This document shows positions 1 to 8,379 of a stretch of DNA of 64,000 nucleotides, piece after piece (within the stretch, counting starts at the first letter, position 1; the number at the start of each line of letters is the position of its first letter). This stretch comes from Roseateles asaccharophilus (lineage in GTDB: Bacteria; Pseudomonadota; Gammaproteobacteria; Burkholderiales; Burkholderiaceae_C): positions 1-64,000 of the forward strand of contig NZ_SNXE01000003.1 in the NCBI RefSeq assembly GCF_004362405.1. The letters are read 5' to 3'. The notes beneath the pieces are model-generated. The model saw nothing but the letters and a program-made list of their open reading frames with translations. It was not told the origin of the DNA and made no database searches. The position numbers were made by a program, and so were the translations under genes.

Positions 1-34
1 CGGTTGATGAAAAAGGCCCGGCGCGTTGACCTTG

Positions 35-78
35 GGCTAACCCGCGAGCTGCATGCTCATAGGCATATCGGGTTTGGC
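35..78. repeat. Imperfect inverted repeat, possible degenerate attC
   Basis: Ten-base arms GGCTAACCCG (35-44) and CGGGTTTGGC (69-78) are complementary at 8 of 10 positions. The outer ends resemble, but do not match, the RYYYAAC/GTTRRRY cores of integron attC sites. The site lies downstream (minus strand) of the first cassette gene, where an attC would be expected. It is shorter than typical attC sites, so this is only a weak suggestion. Nothing else is evident in positions 1-164. Confidence 0.25.
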
Positions 79-164
79 GCACCGGCCGCGAAGACTTCAG
101 ACTTCACTCTTGTTGTTGGTCTTTGGGAAGATACAAGGCCTCGGCGGTGCTGATGTGAGCAAAC

Positions 165-527
165 TCATTGAACGCCCCCCAGGCAGGCCAGTCGTGGCCA
201 AGCATTTAGTGCAGAGCCAAATGCTCCCCAAGCCATAAGTGCTATTGCCAGCGCAAAAAACGCCAACCGCGCCTTGATGCCCAATGAGACAAGCTCAGGC
301 TCGTCTAGCGTTCTGAACTCACCGGTGAACAGATACCACTGCGCGGCCGCATAGCTCTTGTTCCCGTCGTCGGTGATCACACGACGTTGCCCTAGCGTGT
401 GCCATAGCTCAGGATGCTGAGCCTCTAGATTCGTGAGGAAGCGGTGTTGCAGCACGACGTTGAGAGCGAAACAGCCGAGCAGCGGCACTAGAAGCAGAGT
501 GGACCAAAACTCGGCTGAATTGCACAT
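165..527 (-). CDS. Hypothetical membrane protein, probable integron cassette gene
   Basis: This 120-residue protein is not a family I recognise. It has an N-terminal hydrophobic segment (about residues 9-28), a polar middle with Trp and Tyr (about 35-85), and a second hydrophobic segment (about 88-106), so it is probably a small inner-membrane protein with two helices. The ATG lies exactly 5 nt after a GTTAGGC core site (539-533 on the minus strand), leaving no room for a normal ribosome binding site; this is typical of integron cassette genes. Base composition is visibly less GC-rich than the genes after 1.1 kb, consistent with acquisition. Confidence 0.6.
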   Translation of the reverse strand: MCNSAEFWSTLLLVPLLGCFALNVVLQHRFLTNLEAQHPELWHTLGQRRVITDDGNKSYAAAQWYLFTGEFRTLDEPELVSLGIKARLAFFALAIALMAWGAFGSALNAWPRLACLGGVQ

Positions 528-532
528 GAGAG

Positions 533-601
533 GCCTAACGTTGAAGCTGAGCCGCGAGCGGCGGCCTGCCGACGCGAGTCGGATCGAGCGAGAGGTTAGG
601 C
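533..601 (-). other. Integron attC recombination site (69 bp)
   Basis: Read on the minus strand, the site starts with the R'' core GCCTAAC (601-595) and ends with the R' core GTTAGGC (539-533), both matching RYYYAAC/GTTRRRY. Between them, CTCGCTCGATCCGAC resembles the classical L'' region and CGGCTCAGCTTCAAC the classical L' region. The inner arms are complementary with an offset base, as in folded attC hairpins. It lies 3' of the gene at 657-899 and immediately 5' of the gene at 165-527, which is the standard cassette arrangement. Confidence 0.8.
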
Positions 602-656
602 CTCGCTCGGCCCTGGGTCACGGTGCGCAAGTTTTGCCCAAAGTCTGAACGTCTTC

Positions 657-899
657 TCACATCTTCTCGCGAAAGCGGCGTGACCAGACGACGCGGATTC
701 CAAAGCGGCGCGCCCAGTTGAAAACGACTGCACCAAGTAAGAAGGCGACCGTTGCCGCTATCGCTGCCCACTTAAGCCGGATCGGAATTTCAAGTGAGAA
801 AACTCCGATGGACGCGATCGCCAGAACCCAGCACACGCTTTGAAGTGCAGCGTAGGCGCGGACTTCCTTGCTGCTGAGGTTGTCACGATTGGGTGGCAT
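657..899 (-). CDS. Hypothetical two-helix membrane protein, integron cassette gene
   Basis: This 80-residue protein is unrecognised. It has a polar N terminus, two hydrophobic segments (about residues 19-38 and 46-64) and a basic Arg-rich C terminus, so it probably spans the inner membrane twice with the positive tail in the cytoplasm. The ATG is 5 nt after a GTTAGGC core (911-905, minus strand) and the gene is followed by an attC site (601-533). Gene plus attC therefore form a cassette of about 372 bp. No function can be assigned. Confidence 0.6.
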   Translation of the reverse strand: MPPNRDNLSSKEVRAYAALQSVCWVLAIASIGVFSLEIPIRLKWAAIAATVAFLLGAVVFNWARRFGIRVVWSRRFREKM

Positions 900-904
900 G
901 TGAG

Positions 905-1010
905 GCCTAACGTGATATGTGGCGACAGGCGCTGCGCCCTAACCTTGGCGAGTGCCGTATAACCAAGCCCGGCATGGCGGATGCAAGCCCTTGAATCGCC
1001 ATTGTTTTCT
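905..1010 (-). other. Right boundary of the cassette cluster: core site with attC/attI-like flank
   Basis: The minus strand has a perfect core GTTAGGC at 911-905 where the 80-residue cassette begins. Upstream of it are GTTAGGG (about 25 nt away), a GTTATAC and a CAATGGCGATTCAAGGGC stretch recalling attC R''/L'' sequence, but no clean RYYYAAC partner. It could be a decayed attC or an attI remnant. The same stretch (1002-907) can be read as a 31-codon ORF preceded by GGGAG and ending on the TAG inside the core. No integrase gene is nearby. Confidence 0.4.
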
Positions 1011-1158
1011 CCCTTTGCGGCTCGGTCGCAAGGGTACTAAAAACCCGACAAAAGCGGCAGCGGCTTACAAATGGGCTCGGCCGCGCGATACCGGCGGCCT
1101 TGGGTCAGGATCAACAGCGCGGGGGCTGGGTTGGACCCGAACGCTCGCTGCTCCGCCC

Positions 1159-1659
1159 TCAGCCCCGACGCCCACCAAAGCTCTGCAGCGCCTCGCCGGT
1201 GACGCGGCAGATGCGCCACTCGGGCAGCAGGGTGGCGCCCATGGTTTCGTAGAAGCGGATGGCGTCCTCGTTCCAGTCCAGCACGGTCCACTCGAAGCGG
1301 CCGTAGTCGCGCTCCAGCGCGATCTCGGCCAGACGGCTGAGCAGGGCGCGGCCCAGGCCGCTGCGGCGGTGAGCCGGTCGCACATACAGGTCTTCCAGGT
1401 ACAGGCCGGGCTTGGCCAGGAAGGTGCTGAAGTTGGTGAAGAAGAGCGCAAAGGCCACGATCTCGCCCTCGACCTCGCCCACCAGGGCTTCGACCACCGG
1501 CCGCGCCCCGAAGAGGTGGGGATGCAGCTTCTCGGGGGTGATCTCCAGCAGGTGGCTCAGGTCCTCGAACTCGGCCAGCTCGCGGATCAGGCCGACGATG
1601 GCCTGCACATCGCGGGGCTCGGCGGGGCGCAGGGTGTATGGCGTTGCGGTGGTGCTCAT
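1159..1659 (-). CDS. GNAT family N-acetyltransferase, diamine/thialysine acetyltransferase-like
   Basis: This 166-residue GNAT protein resembles the spermidine/spermine and thialysine acetyltransferase group, which transfers acetyl from acetyl-CoA to a primary amine. Support comes from a LYLEDLYVRP strand followed by the acetyl-CoA loop RRSGLGRALL and the later LDWNEDAIRFYETMGA helix. The start at 1659 is preferred because residues from MSTTATPYTL onward fit the fold; an upstream ATG at 1704 would add an unconserved tail. It is divergent from the hydrolase at 1760. No core site is visible beyond its start, so I treat it as chromosomal rather than a cassette. The substrate is unproven. Confidence 0.8.
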   Translation of the reverse strand: MSTTATPYTLRPAEPRDVQAIVGLIRELAEFEDLSHLLEITPEKLHPHLFGARPVVEALVGEVEGEIVAFALFFTNFSTFLAKPGLYLEDLYVRPAHRRSGLGRALLSRLAEIALERDYGRFEWTVLDWNEDAIRFYETMGATLLPEWRICRVTGEALQSFGGRRG

Positions 1660-1759
1660 GCGCCCATCATGCCGTTTTTCGGCAAGACCTGCCCCCGAAC
1701 ACACCCTGCCTGTCGCGGCACCGACAGCGCGCCGCCCCGGGCTCGACTAGAGTCTGCGC

Positions 1760-2698
1760 ATGACGCCCCTGCCCGCCCCCTACCGGCCGCTGCGCCCCGC
1801 GCGCAGCGAATTCCTCAGCCTGCGCGGCCTGCGCCACCATCTGCTGCACTGGGGCACGGCGGCCCTGGCCACGCCCGAGCGCCCCACCCTGCTGATGCTG
1901 CACGGCTGGATGGACGTGGGCGCCTCCTTCCAGTTCGTGGTGGATGCGCTGGCGCAGGAGCGCCATGTGCTGGCCATGGATTGGCGCGGCTTCGGCCTGA
2001 GTGCCTGCAGCGGCGCCGACAGCTACTGGTTCCCCGACTATCTGGGGGATCTGGACGCCCTGCTGGACCAGATCGCCCCGGACGGTGCCCGCGTGGACCT
2101 GCTGGGCCACAGCATGGGCGGCAATGTGGTGATGAGCTATGCCGGCGTTCGCCCCCGGCGCATCCGCCGCCTGATCAATCTGGAAGGCTTCGGCCTGCCC
2201 GACGCCAGCCCCGAGCTGGCGCCCAGCCGCCTGGCCGAATGGCTGGACGATCTCAAGACCCCGCAGGCCCTCAAGCCTTACGACAGCCTGGCCGGCGTGG
2301 CCCAGCGCCTGATGAAGACCAACCCGCGCCTGAGCGTCGACAAGGCCGCCTGGCTGGCCGGCCACTGGGCGCGCGAGCAGGACGGGCCGGGGGGCAGCAA
2401 GACCTGGCACATCCTGGGCGACCCGGCGCACAAGCGCGTCAACCCCGTGCTCTACCGCCGCGCCGAGGCCCTGGCCTGCTGGCGCCGCATCGAGGCCCCG
2501 ACGCTCTGGGTGGAGGGCGCGCTCACCGAGATGAGCCAATGGTGGGGCAATCGCTACCCCCGCGAGGATTTCGAGGCCAGGCTGGCCGAGGTGCCCACGC
2601 TGCAGCGCGCGCGCCTGGAGGGCGCCGCCCATATGCTGCACCACGACCAGCCCGAGGCCCTGGCCCGGCTGCTCGAAGCGTTTCTGGACGCCCCCTGA
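1760..2698 (+). CDS. Alpha/beta hydrolase
   Basis: This 312-residue serine hydrolase has an oxyanion-type LHGW motif near residue 48, a WRGFG turn near 75, the nucleophile elbow GHSMGG with Ser118, and a C-terminal AAHMLHHDQPE stretch supplying His291. This is the usual alpha/beta-hydrolase order. There is no signal peptide, so it should be cytoplasmic. The family includes esterases, epoxide hydrolases and C-C hydrolases; nothing here fixes the substrate. It is a stand-alone gene divergent from the acetyltransferase. Confidence 0.88.
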   Translation: MTPLPAPYRPLRPARSEFLSLRGLRHHLLHWGTAALATPERPTLLMLHGWMDVGASFQFVVDALAQERHVLAMDWRGFGLSACSGADSYWFPDYLGDLDALLDQIAPDGARVDLLGHSMGGNVVMSYAGVRPRRIRRLINLEGFGLPDASPELAPSRLAEWLDDLKTPQALKPYDSLAGVAQRLMKTNPRLSVDKAAWLAGHWAREQDGPGGSKTWHILGDPAHKRVNPVLYRRAEALACWRRIEAPTLWVEGALTEMSQWWGNRYPREDFEARLAEVPTLQRARLEGAAHMLHHDQPEALARLLEAFLDAP

Positions 2699-2799
2699 AG
2701 CCGGCCTCCCACTTCAGGGGGCCCTGACCCCAGGCCGGGCTCCGCTATCCTCGACGGCCCATCAAAAAAAGCAAGCATTCGACGAGGAAGAGGGGGCAG

Positions 2800-4851
2800 A
2801 TGGCTACGCAGGGTTTTCAAGCAATCGCACAGGCGCGCCGGCTCTTGGTCGCCACCAGCATGGGACTGCTGGCCGCGCTGGCCGCGGCCCAGACCCAGAC
2901 CCAGACAGCGCCGCCGCCGGTGGAGAGTTTCTTTCAACACCCGGCCGTGCTGCAGGCCAAGCTCTCGCCCTCGGGGCGCAGCCTGGCCATCAGCACGTCC
3001 AGGGGCGGTCAGCGGGTGGGCCTGGTGGTGCTGGAGCTGGACGCGGCCATACGCGCCAGGCGCGTGGCCGCTTTCAGCGACGCCGACATCACGCGCTTTG
3101 ACTGGGTAGGGGAAGAGAGCCTGGTCTTCCAGGTGCACGATCTGCAGGCCGGCAGCGGCATGGACTATGAGCGGGCGCCCGGACTGTATTCGGTGCGCGC
3201 CGACGGCAGCCAGTTGCGCACCCTGGTCAAGCGACGCGGCCAGTTCGTTCGCGAAGCCAGTGGCGCCAGCCGGCGCGAACCGCTGGAGTGGAACCATGTC
3301 TTACTCAGCGTTCCCAGCAGCGGCCCCCTGGCAGGCGGCGCCGAGGTCCTCATCGGCGAGGGCATCATCAATCAGGGCCGCCGGGAGCATATCCGCCCCC
3401 TGTGGCTGGACACGAGCACGGGCCGCACCCGCAAGGCCGATCAGGGAAAGGATGCACCGGCCAGGGTCAGCCAGTGGTTGTTTGATCCGTCGGGCCGCGC
3501 GCGCTTTGCCGTGGAGCGACTCGAGGACAAGCTGCGCTACCACTGGCGAGACCTGGACCAGGGCTGGCAGCTGCTCGCGGAGGGAACGCTGCTGAAAATG
3601 CCCTACCAGCCTGTGCGAGTGGAGGATGACGGCACGCTCTACGTCACGCGCTCCCGCGGCCCCGAAGGCCATCAGGCCCTGTATCGCTATGACTTCAAGG
3701 CCGCTCAGGTGGAGCAGGAGCCGGTGGCCAGCACGCCGGGCTTTGACTTCGCGGGCGGCCTGATCAGCGATGCCGGCCAGACCCTGGGCCTGCGCGTGGC
3801 CACCGATGCCGAGACCACGGTCTGGTTCGCGCCGGCGATGCGCCGCTTCCAGGCCGAGATCGATGCCAGCCTGCCCGGCACCATCAACCACATCAGCTGC
3901 CGACGCTGCGGCGAGCCGGACATGGTGGCCCTGATCCACGCCTACTCCGACCGGGAGCCCGGGCGCTACTGGCTCTACCACGCGGCCTCCAAGCGGCTGC
4001 AGGCCGTCAGCACGGTGATCGACGGCGTGGACCCGCGTCAATCGGCCAGCGTGGACTTCCAGCGCATCAAGGCCCGGGATGGGCGGGATCTGCCCGTCTG
4101 GATCACCCTGCCGCGGGGCGTGGCACCAGGTCAGCCCGCACCCGCGGTCGTGATGGTCCACGGCGGCCCCTGGGTTCGCGGCGGACACTGGCGCTGGGAG
4201 GCCGAGGCCCAGTTTCTGGCCTCGCGTGGCTATCTGGTCATCAGCCCGGAGTTCCGCGGCAGCACCGGCTATGGCGAGGCCCATTTCCGCGCCGGCTGGA
4301 AGCAGTGGGGCCAGGCCATGCAGGACGATGTGGCCGATGCCCTGCTCTGGGCCCGCGCGCAGGGTCTGGCGGACCCGCAGCGCGCCTGCATCGCTGGCGC
4401 CAGCTATGGCGGCTACGCCACGCTGATGGGCCTGATCCGCCACCCCGAGCTCTACCGCTGCGGCATCGCCTGGGTGGCGGTGACGGATATGCAGCTGCTG
4501 CTGGAGGGCAGCAGCTGGGTCAGCGATGACGTGAACGACATCGCGCGACGCCATACCCTGCCCGAGATGATCGGCGATCTGAAGACGGATGCGGCCCTGC
4601 TGCGCGAGGTCTCGCCCGTGCTGCAGGCCGCGCGCATCAAGGCCCCGCTGATGCTGGCTTTTGGCAGCGAGGACCAGCGTGTGCCCCTGGCCCATGGTCT
4701 GCGCATGCGCGACGCGCTGCGTGCCGCCGGGCGGGAGCCGGAATGGATCGTCTACGCCGGTGAGGGCCATGGCTGGCGCAAGACCGAGAACCGGGTTGAC
4801 TTCTACAAGCGCGTGGAGCGCTTCCTGGCCCAGCATCTGGGCCAGCCCTGA
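2800..4851 (+). CDS. S9 family peptidase (prolyl oligopeptidase type), exported
   Basis: This 683-residue protein has an N-terminal signal-like segment (hydrophobic through about residue 31), a beta-propeller-like middle, and a C-terminal hydrolase domain. The catalytic residues are visible as GASYGG with Ser535, SEDQRVP with Asp625 and GEGHGW with His657. Such enzymes cleave short peptides, often after Pro or with dipeptidyl/acylaminoacyl specificity; this one probably acts in the periplasm. The AGAGGGGG-like stretch just upstream supports the ATG at 2800. The gene stands alone and its exact specificity is unknown. Confidence 0.88.
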   Translation: MATQGFQAIAQARRLLVATSMGLLAALAAAQTQTQTAPPPVESFFQHPAVLQAKLSPSGRSLAISTSRGGQRVGLVVLELDAAIRARRVAAFSDADITRFDWVGEESLVFQVHDLQAGSGMDYERAPGLYSVRADGSQLRTLVKRRGQFVREASGASRREPLEWNHVLLSVPSSGPLAGGAEVLIGEGIINQGRREHIRPLWLDTSTGRTRKADQGKDAPARVSQWLFDPSGRARFAVERLEDKLRYHWRDLDQGWQLLAEGTLLKMPYQPVRVEDDGTLYVTRSRGPEGHQALYRYDFKAAQVEQEPVASTPGFDFAGGLISDAGQTLGLRVATDAETTVWFAPAMRRFQAEIDASLPGTINHISCRRCGEPDMVALIHAYSDREPGRYWLYHAASKRLQAVSTVIDGVDPRQSASVDFQRIKARDGRDLPVWITLPRGVAPGQPAPAVVMVHGGPWVRGGHWRWEAEAQFLASRGYLVISPEFRGSTGYGEAHFRAGWKQWGQAMQDDVADALLWARAQGLADPQRACIAGASYGGYATLMGLIRHPELYRCGIAWVAVTDMQLLLEGSSWVSDDVNDIARRHTLPEMIGDLKTDAALLREVSPVLQAARIKAPLMLAFGSEDQRVPLAHGLRMRDALRAAGREPEWIVYAGEGHGWRKTENRVDFYKRVERFLAQHLGQP

Positions 4852-4885
4852 AGTCCGGGGCCGGGGGCGGCCCGGCGCGATTGCC

Positions 4886-4891
4886 TACAAT
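4886..4891 (+). promoter_or_regulatory. -10 box (TACAAT) close to the start codon
   Basis: TACAAT lies only 10 nt before the ATG at 4902. Transcription would then begin within about 4 nt of the start codon, suggesting a nearly leaderless mRNA. A clear -35 box is not seen in this GC-rich stretch. Confidence 0.45.
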
Positions 4892-4901
4892 CCGCCCCCC
4901 C

Positions 4902-5759
4902 ATGAACATCACCGTACTTGATGAGCTGCGGGTCTATATCGACCCGCTGACCCCCGATGAATACGCCGCGCTGGAGCGCAGCATCCTGGCCGAAGGCTGC
5001 CGGGATGCGCTCGTGCTTTGGGGCGAGATTCTGGTGGATGGTCACAACCGCTACAGCATCTGCAGCAAGCATGGCCTGCCCTTCCAGACCGTGCAGAACA
5101 CGCGCTTCCAGAGCATGGAAGACGTGCATCTGTGGATGATCGACCAGCATCTGGGCCGGCGCAGCGTGTCGGATTTCCAGCGCGGCGTGCTCGCCCTGCG
5201 CAAGAAGGAGATCCTGGAAAAGCGGCCCAAGCCCCTGCCCACGCCGGCGGCCGACGCCGCGGCGGCGGCGGCGGTGGACGCCCTCGCGCCGTCCGCCGCC
5301 CCGCCCGAACCCGAGCCGCGCCTGGCCAGCCGCGAGGCGATTGCCAAGGTGGCGCGCATCAGCAGCGCCACCGTGGCCCAGATCGAGAAGATCCAGAAGG
5401 CGGCTGCGCCCGAGCTGGTGGAGGCGGTGAAGACCGGTACGGTTTCGATCAGCGCGGCCGCCACCCTGGCCGCCCTGCCGCAGGAAGAGCAGCAGGCCGC
5501 CGTGGCCGGCGGCAAGAAGGAGTTGCGCGAGGCAGCCAAGCGGGTGCGCGAGTCCAAGAGCGGCAGCCGCAAGAAGGTCGATGCCGAGGGCAGCGAACTG
5601 GCCGAGACGCCCAGCACCGGCCCGGGCGCGGCAGTGGATGTGTCCGACCCCGCGCTGCTGCTGCAGCGCCAGGTCCAGGCGCTGCAAGAAGAGAACGCCC
5701 AGCTCAAGGCCCGTGTGGCCGAGCTGGAAGCCCAGTTGCTGGCGGCCACGCGCGGCTGA
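4902..5759 (+). CDS. ParB-like N-terminal domain protein
   Basis: This 285-residue protein has a ParB/sulfiredoxin-like N domain (about residues 1-100) including ILVDGHNRYSIC, a form of the ParB DGHxR motif. It is followed by an Ala/Pro-rich linker with an alanine run (near 115-130), a helical region with RISSATVAQIEK, and a C-terminal coiled coil (about 245-283). It resembles plasmid-replication/partition-related proteins, but there is no ParA partner and no ParB HTH core is obvious. It is probably a cytoplasmic DNA- or nucleotide-binding protein. The start at 4902 is preferred over an upstream ATG at 4881, because the -10 box overlaps that extension. Confidence 0.7.
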   Translation: MNITVLDELRVYIDPLTPDEYAALERSILAEGCRDALVLWGEILVDGHNRYSICSKHGLPFQTVQNTRFQSMEDVHLWMIDQHLGRRSVSDFQRGVLALRKKEILEKRPKPLPTPAADAAAAAAVDALAPSAAPPEPEPRLASREAIAKVARISSATVAQIEKIQKAAAPELVEAVKTGTVSISAAATLAALPQEEQQAAVAGGKKELREAAKRVRESKSGSRKKVDAEGSELAETPSTGPGAAVDVSDPALLLQRQVQALQEENAQLKARVAELEAQLLAATRG

Positions 5760-5798
5760 GGCCACGCGCGCCAAACGGCCAGTCGCTAGATTGGCCGA

Positions 5799-6479
5799 TC
5801 AGCCGCCCAGCCAGCGGCGCTGGGCCGCCATATCCTGCAGGGCGCGAAGGCCGGCCGCCCGCCGCTGCACCAGGGCCGGCCACAGGGCCTGCAGCAGCTC
5901 CGCCGTGGCCAGGGCATCGGCACTGGCCTGGTGGCGCTGCAGGCAGGCAATGCCATGCGCATCCATGGCTTCGTCCAGGCTGCGGGGCCGGCCGGCGGGG
6001 TCCAGGGTCTGAACCACCGGCGCCAGGTCTATCCAGGGGTTGGGCAGTCGCATGCTCAGTTCGGCGCGCAGGGCGCGCTGGATCACGGCCTCGTCAAAGC
6101 CGATATGAAAGCCCAGCAGCGGCAGCTGGGGGCTGGGGCCCAGCCAGTCCACAAAGGCCTGCAGGCCGGCCGCACGGGGCACGCCCTGGCGCCGCGCTGC
6201 CAGGCCGATGCCGTGGATCAGCACATTGCGCTTGAACTCGGCATCGGGCTGTGCACGCCCCTCGCTGTGCAGCAGCAGCTCGAAGCTGTCGGCCAGCACG
6301 ATGCGCGGCGGACGCTCGGGCTGCGTCGGGTCGTGCGCCAGGCCCAGGGCCGCAATGGCCAGCAGCTCGTCACGCGCCGCGTCCAGGCCCGTGGTCTCCA
6401 TATCCAGCACCACCCAGCGCCGCGGCGCTTCGGCCTCGCTGCTGCCCAGGAGTCGCTTGAACGAATCGATCCAGCTCAT
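5799..6479 (-). CDS. 3'-5' exonuclease, DnaQ/DEDD superfamily
   Basis: This 226-residue protein has the DEDD exonuclease signatures: WVVLDMETTG near residues 22-31 (Exo I Asp and Glu), LLGFHIGFDEAV in the middle (Exo II) and HQASADALATAELL late (Exo III). It should remove nucleotides from 3' ends of DNA or RNA using two metal ions. It overlaps the end of the upstream DUF294 gene by 4 bp (ATGA), so the two are translationally coupled. It is not DnaQ of Pol III by context. Confidence 0.85.
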   Translation of the reverse strand: MSWIDSFKRLLGSSEAEAPRRWVVLDMETTGLDAARDELLAIAALGLAHDPTQPERPPRIVLADSFELLLHSEGRAQPDAEFKRNVLIHGIGLAARRQGVPRAAGLQAFVDWLGPSPQLPLLGFHIGFDEAVIQRALRAELSMRLPNPWIDLAPVVQTLDPAGRPRSLDEAMDAHGIACLQRHQASADALATAELLQALWPALVQRRAAGLRALQDMAAQRRWLGG

Positions 6480-8362
6480 CGCAGCCAGTCCAGCTCAAGC
6501 CGCTGCTGCAGGCGGCGCGCCACGCGCAGGCTTTCCTTGAGCATGCGGCGGTCGATGTCATTGAGCCGGGCCGGGTCGAGGCGATTGGGGTTCTCGCCGG
6601 ACTCGCCGCCCGCCTCCATCTGGCGCCGCAGGCGCAGCAGCTGCAGAAACTCGAAGGCACTGGACCAGGCCTCGCTCTCGGTGGCCGAGCTCTGCAGCAA
6701 GGGCGCCGCGGCCTCAAAGCGCGCCCGGGTGCCGGTGGCCGCCAGGCCGTGGGCCAGGGCAAACAGCCGGGCCACATCCACAAAGATGGCCGTGCCCTGG
6801 AGCTTGAGGTCGAGCTGACCGTCTTCGCCCGTGTCCAGGGCCCCCAGCCAGTTCAGCGGCGCGCGGTTGCGCAGCGCGTTCTCGGCCAGCTGGCGCATGA
6901 AGCGCGGCTGGCGTGCGGCATGGCCTTGCAACAGAGCCTGCAGCGGGCGGGCCAGCTCGGCGTGGCCGGCGATGGGGCGCAGGTCAAAGAAGATGCTGGC
7001 CTTGAGCAGGTCCTCGGGGGCACCGTGTTCGATCCAGTCACTGAAGGCCTCCAGCCACTCCTGCTGGCTCAGGCAGCAGGCCTCGCGGCCGGCCATGATG
7101 CCGCCCTTGCACAAGGGGTAGCCGCACTCGTCGAGCGCGGCATTGACGGCCTGGCCCAGGGCCAGCCAGCGCGCGCGCTCCGAGGGCGGGCCGTCGAAGA
7201 CGATGCCATTGTCCTGGTCGGTGGCGATGGTCTGCTCGCCGCGCCCCTCGGAGCCAAAGGCCAGCCAGGCAAAGCGCTGCGGGTCCAGACCCTGAGCCTG
7301 GGCCAGGATTTGCACCAGGCGCTCGGCCAGCACATCGTTGAGGTGGGAGATCAGCTCGGTGAGCTGGCGCGCCGCCACACCCTGGGCCATCAGGCTGCGG
7401 GCAAAGCGCCGGATGTCCTGGGCCACGATGCGCAAAGTGGCCACATCCCGCGCGGCCCGTATGGCGCTGCTGACCTGCTTGAGCGAGAGGCGCTGCAGGG
7501 CGAAGAGGTCGCGCTCCGACACCAGGCCCACCACGCGCCCCTGGTCCAGCACCGGCACATGGCGTATGCCGTGGCGCGACATCAGCAGGGCCGCATCCTG
7601 GGCCCGGTCTTCCAGACGCAGGGCGCGCAGGGGCTGGCTCATCACGGCCTCAATGGGCGTGTCCAGCGAGAGCTCGGGCAGGGTCACCCGGTCCAGCACA
7701 TCGTGACGGGTCAGGATGCCCAGCGGCGCCTGCTGCGCGTCCAGCACCAGGACCGAGCCGATGCGCCGCTCATGCATCAGGGTCAGGGCCTGGCGCAGCG
7801 GCGTGCCCGGCGGCACGCCCACGGGCGCGGCGCGCTGGGCCAGCAACTCGCCCAGCGGCGTCTCCAGCGATTGCTCGGCCAGGGTCTGCGAGGCATAGCT
7901 CACCTGCAGGGCGCGGCGCGAGAGCGCCAGAAACTGGGCCACGCGCTGGTTCAGAAAGTCGGCAAAGGGCGCACTGCTGCGCGCCAGGGCCTGCACCTGC
8001 GCCGCCGGCACCAGCAGACAGAACACATCGCCCTGGGCCTGGTACTGGGCGGTGACGGCCCGGGCGCCCAGCAAGGCCCCGATGGGAAAACACTCGCCGG
8101 CTTCGTAATGCAGGCCGCCGGTGGCCTCGGCAATGCCGCGCCGCGCGCTCACCGCGCCGCGGCGTATGTAGAAGAGCCGCTCCACGGGCCCCTGCTCGGG
8201 CGCCAGCAGCAGCTCGCCGGGTGCGTAATAGGCTTGCTCGGCCTGGGCCAGGAACTGCCGCACATGGGCCGGCTCCATCTGCGCGAAGGGCGGATGCTGC
8301 TGCAGTTCGGCCTGCAGCTGGCCCAGCAGCTGCTCGGCCGGCGTAAGGGGTCGTTGACTCAT
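6476..8362 (-). CDS. cNMP-binding, CBS-pair and DUF294 nucleotidyltransferase-like protein
   Basis: This 628-residue multidomain regulator carries an N-terminal cyclic-nucleotide-binding fold (about residues 20-130), a CBS pair (about 170-295, with RIGSVLVLD and GIRHVPVLD), then a DUF294 nucleotidyltransferase-like domain with FGSEGRGEQTIATDQDNG (about 365-385) and a C-terminal helical domain. This layout recalls GlnD-like regulators found beside acetate/solute symporters. The ATG at 8362 is chosen because a possible upstream ATG at 8386 falls in the T-tract of the terminator at 8380-8413. It is coupled to the exonuclease downstream. Confidence 0.85.
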   Translation of the reverse strand: MSQRPLTPAEQLLGQLQAELQQHPPFAQMEPAHVRQFLAQAEQAYYAPGELLLAPEQGPVERLFYIRRGAVSARRGIAEATGGLHYEAGECFPIGALLGARAVTAQYQAQGDVFCLLVPAAQVQALARSSAPFADFLNQRVAQFLALSRRALQVSYASQTLAEQSLETPLGELLAQRAAPVGVPPGTPLRQALTLMHERRIGSVLVLDAQQAPLGILTRHDVLDRVTLPELSLDTPIEAVMSQPLRALRLEDRAQDAALLMSRHGIRHVPVLDQGRVVGLVSERDLFALQRLSLKQVSSAIRAARDVATLRIVAQDIRRFARSLMAQGVAARQLTELISHLNDVLAERLVQILAQAQGLDPQRFAWLAFGSEGRGEQTIATDQDNGIVFDGPPSERARWLALGQAVNAALDECGYPLCKGGIMAGREACCLSQQEWLEAFSDWIEHGAPEDLLKASIFFDLRPIAGHAELARPLQALLQGHAARQPRFMRQLAENALRNRAPLNWLGALDTGEDGQLDLKLQGTAIFVDVARLFALAHGLAATGTRARFEAAAPLLQSSATESEAWSSAFEFLQLLRLRRQMEAGGESGENPNRLDPARLNDIDRRMLKESLRVARRLQQRLELDWLR

Positions 8363-8379
8363 GGTGCGGCGTGCCTCAG

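Noticed and set aside
1159..1659. The GNAT acetyltransferase as an integron cassette gene
   Set aside because: Acetyltransferases are common cassettes, but no GTTRRRY/RYYYAAC core is visible next to its start, and the site at its 3' side is incomplete.
952..2727. Long plus-strand frame of about 590 codons
   Set aside because: It overlaps the acetyltransferase antisense and the hydrolase out of frame; the product is Pro/Ala/Gly/Arg-rich without motifs.
3301..4836. Long minus-strand frame opposite the S9 peptidase
   Set aside because: Antisense shadow of a gene with an intact catalytic triad.
5230..5300. GCG-rich run in the ParB-like gene as a tandem repeat element
   Set aside because: It encodes an alanine/proline linker in frame and is explained by codon bias.
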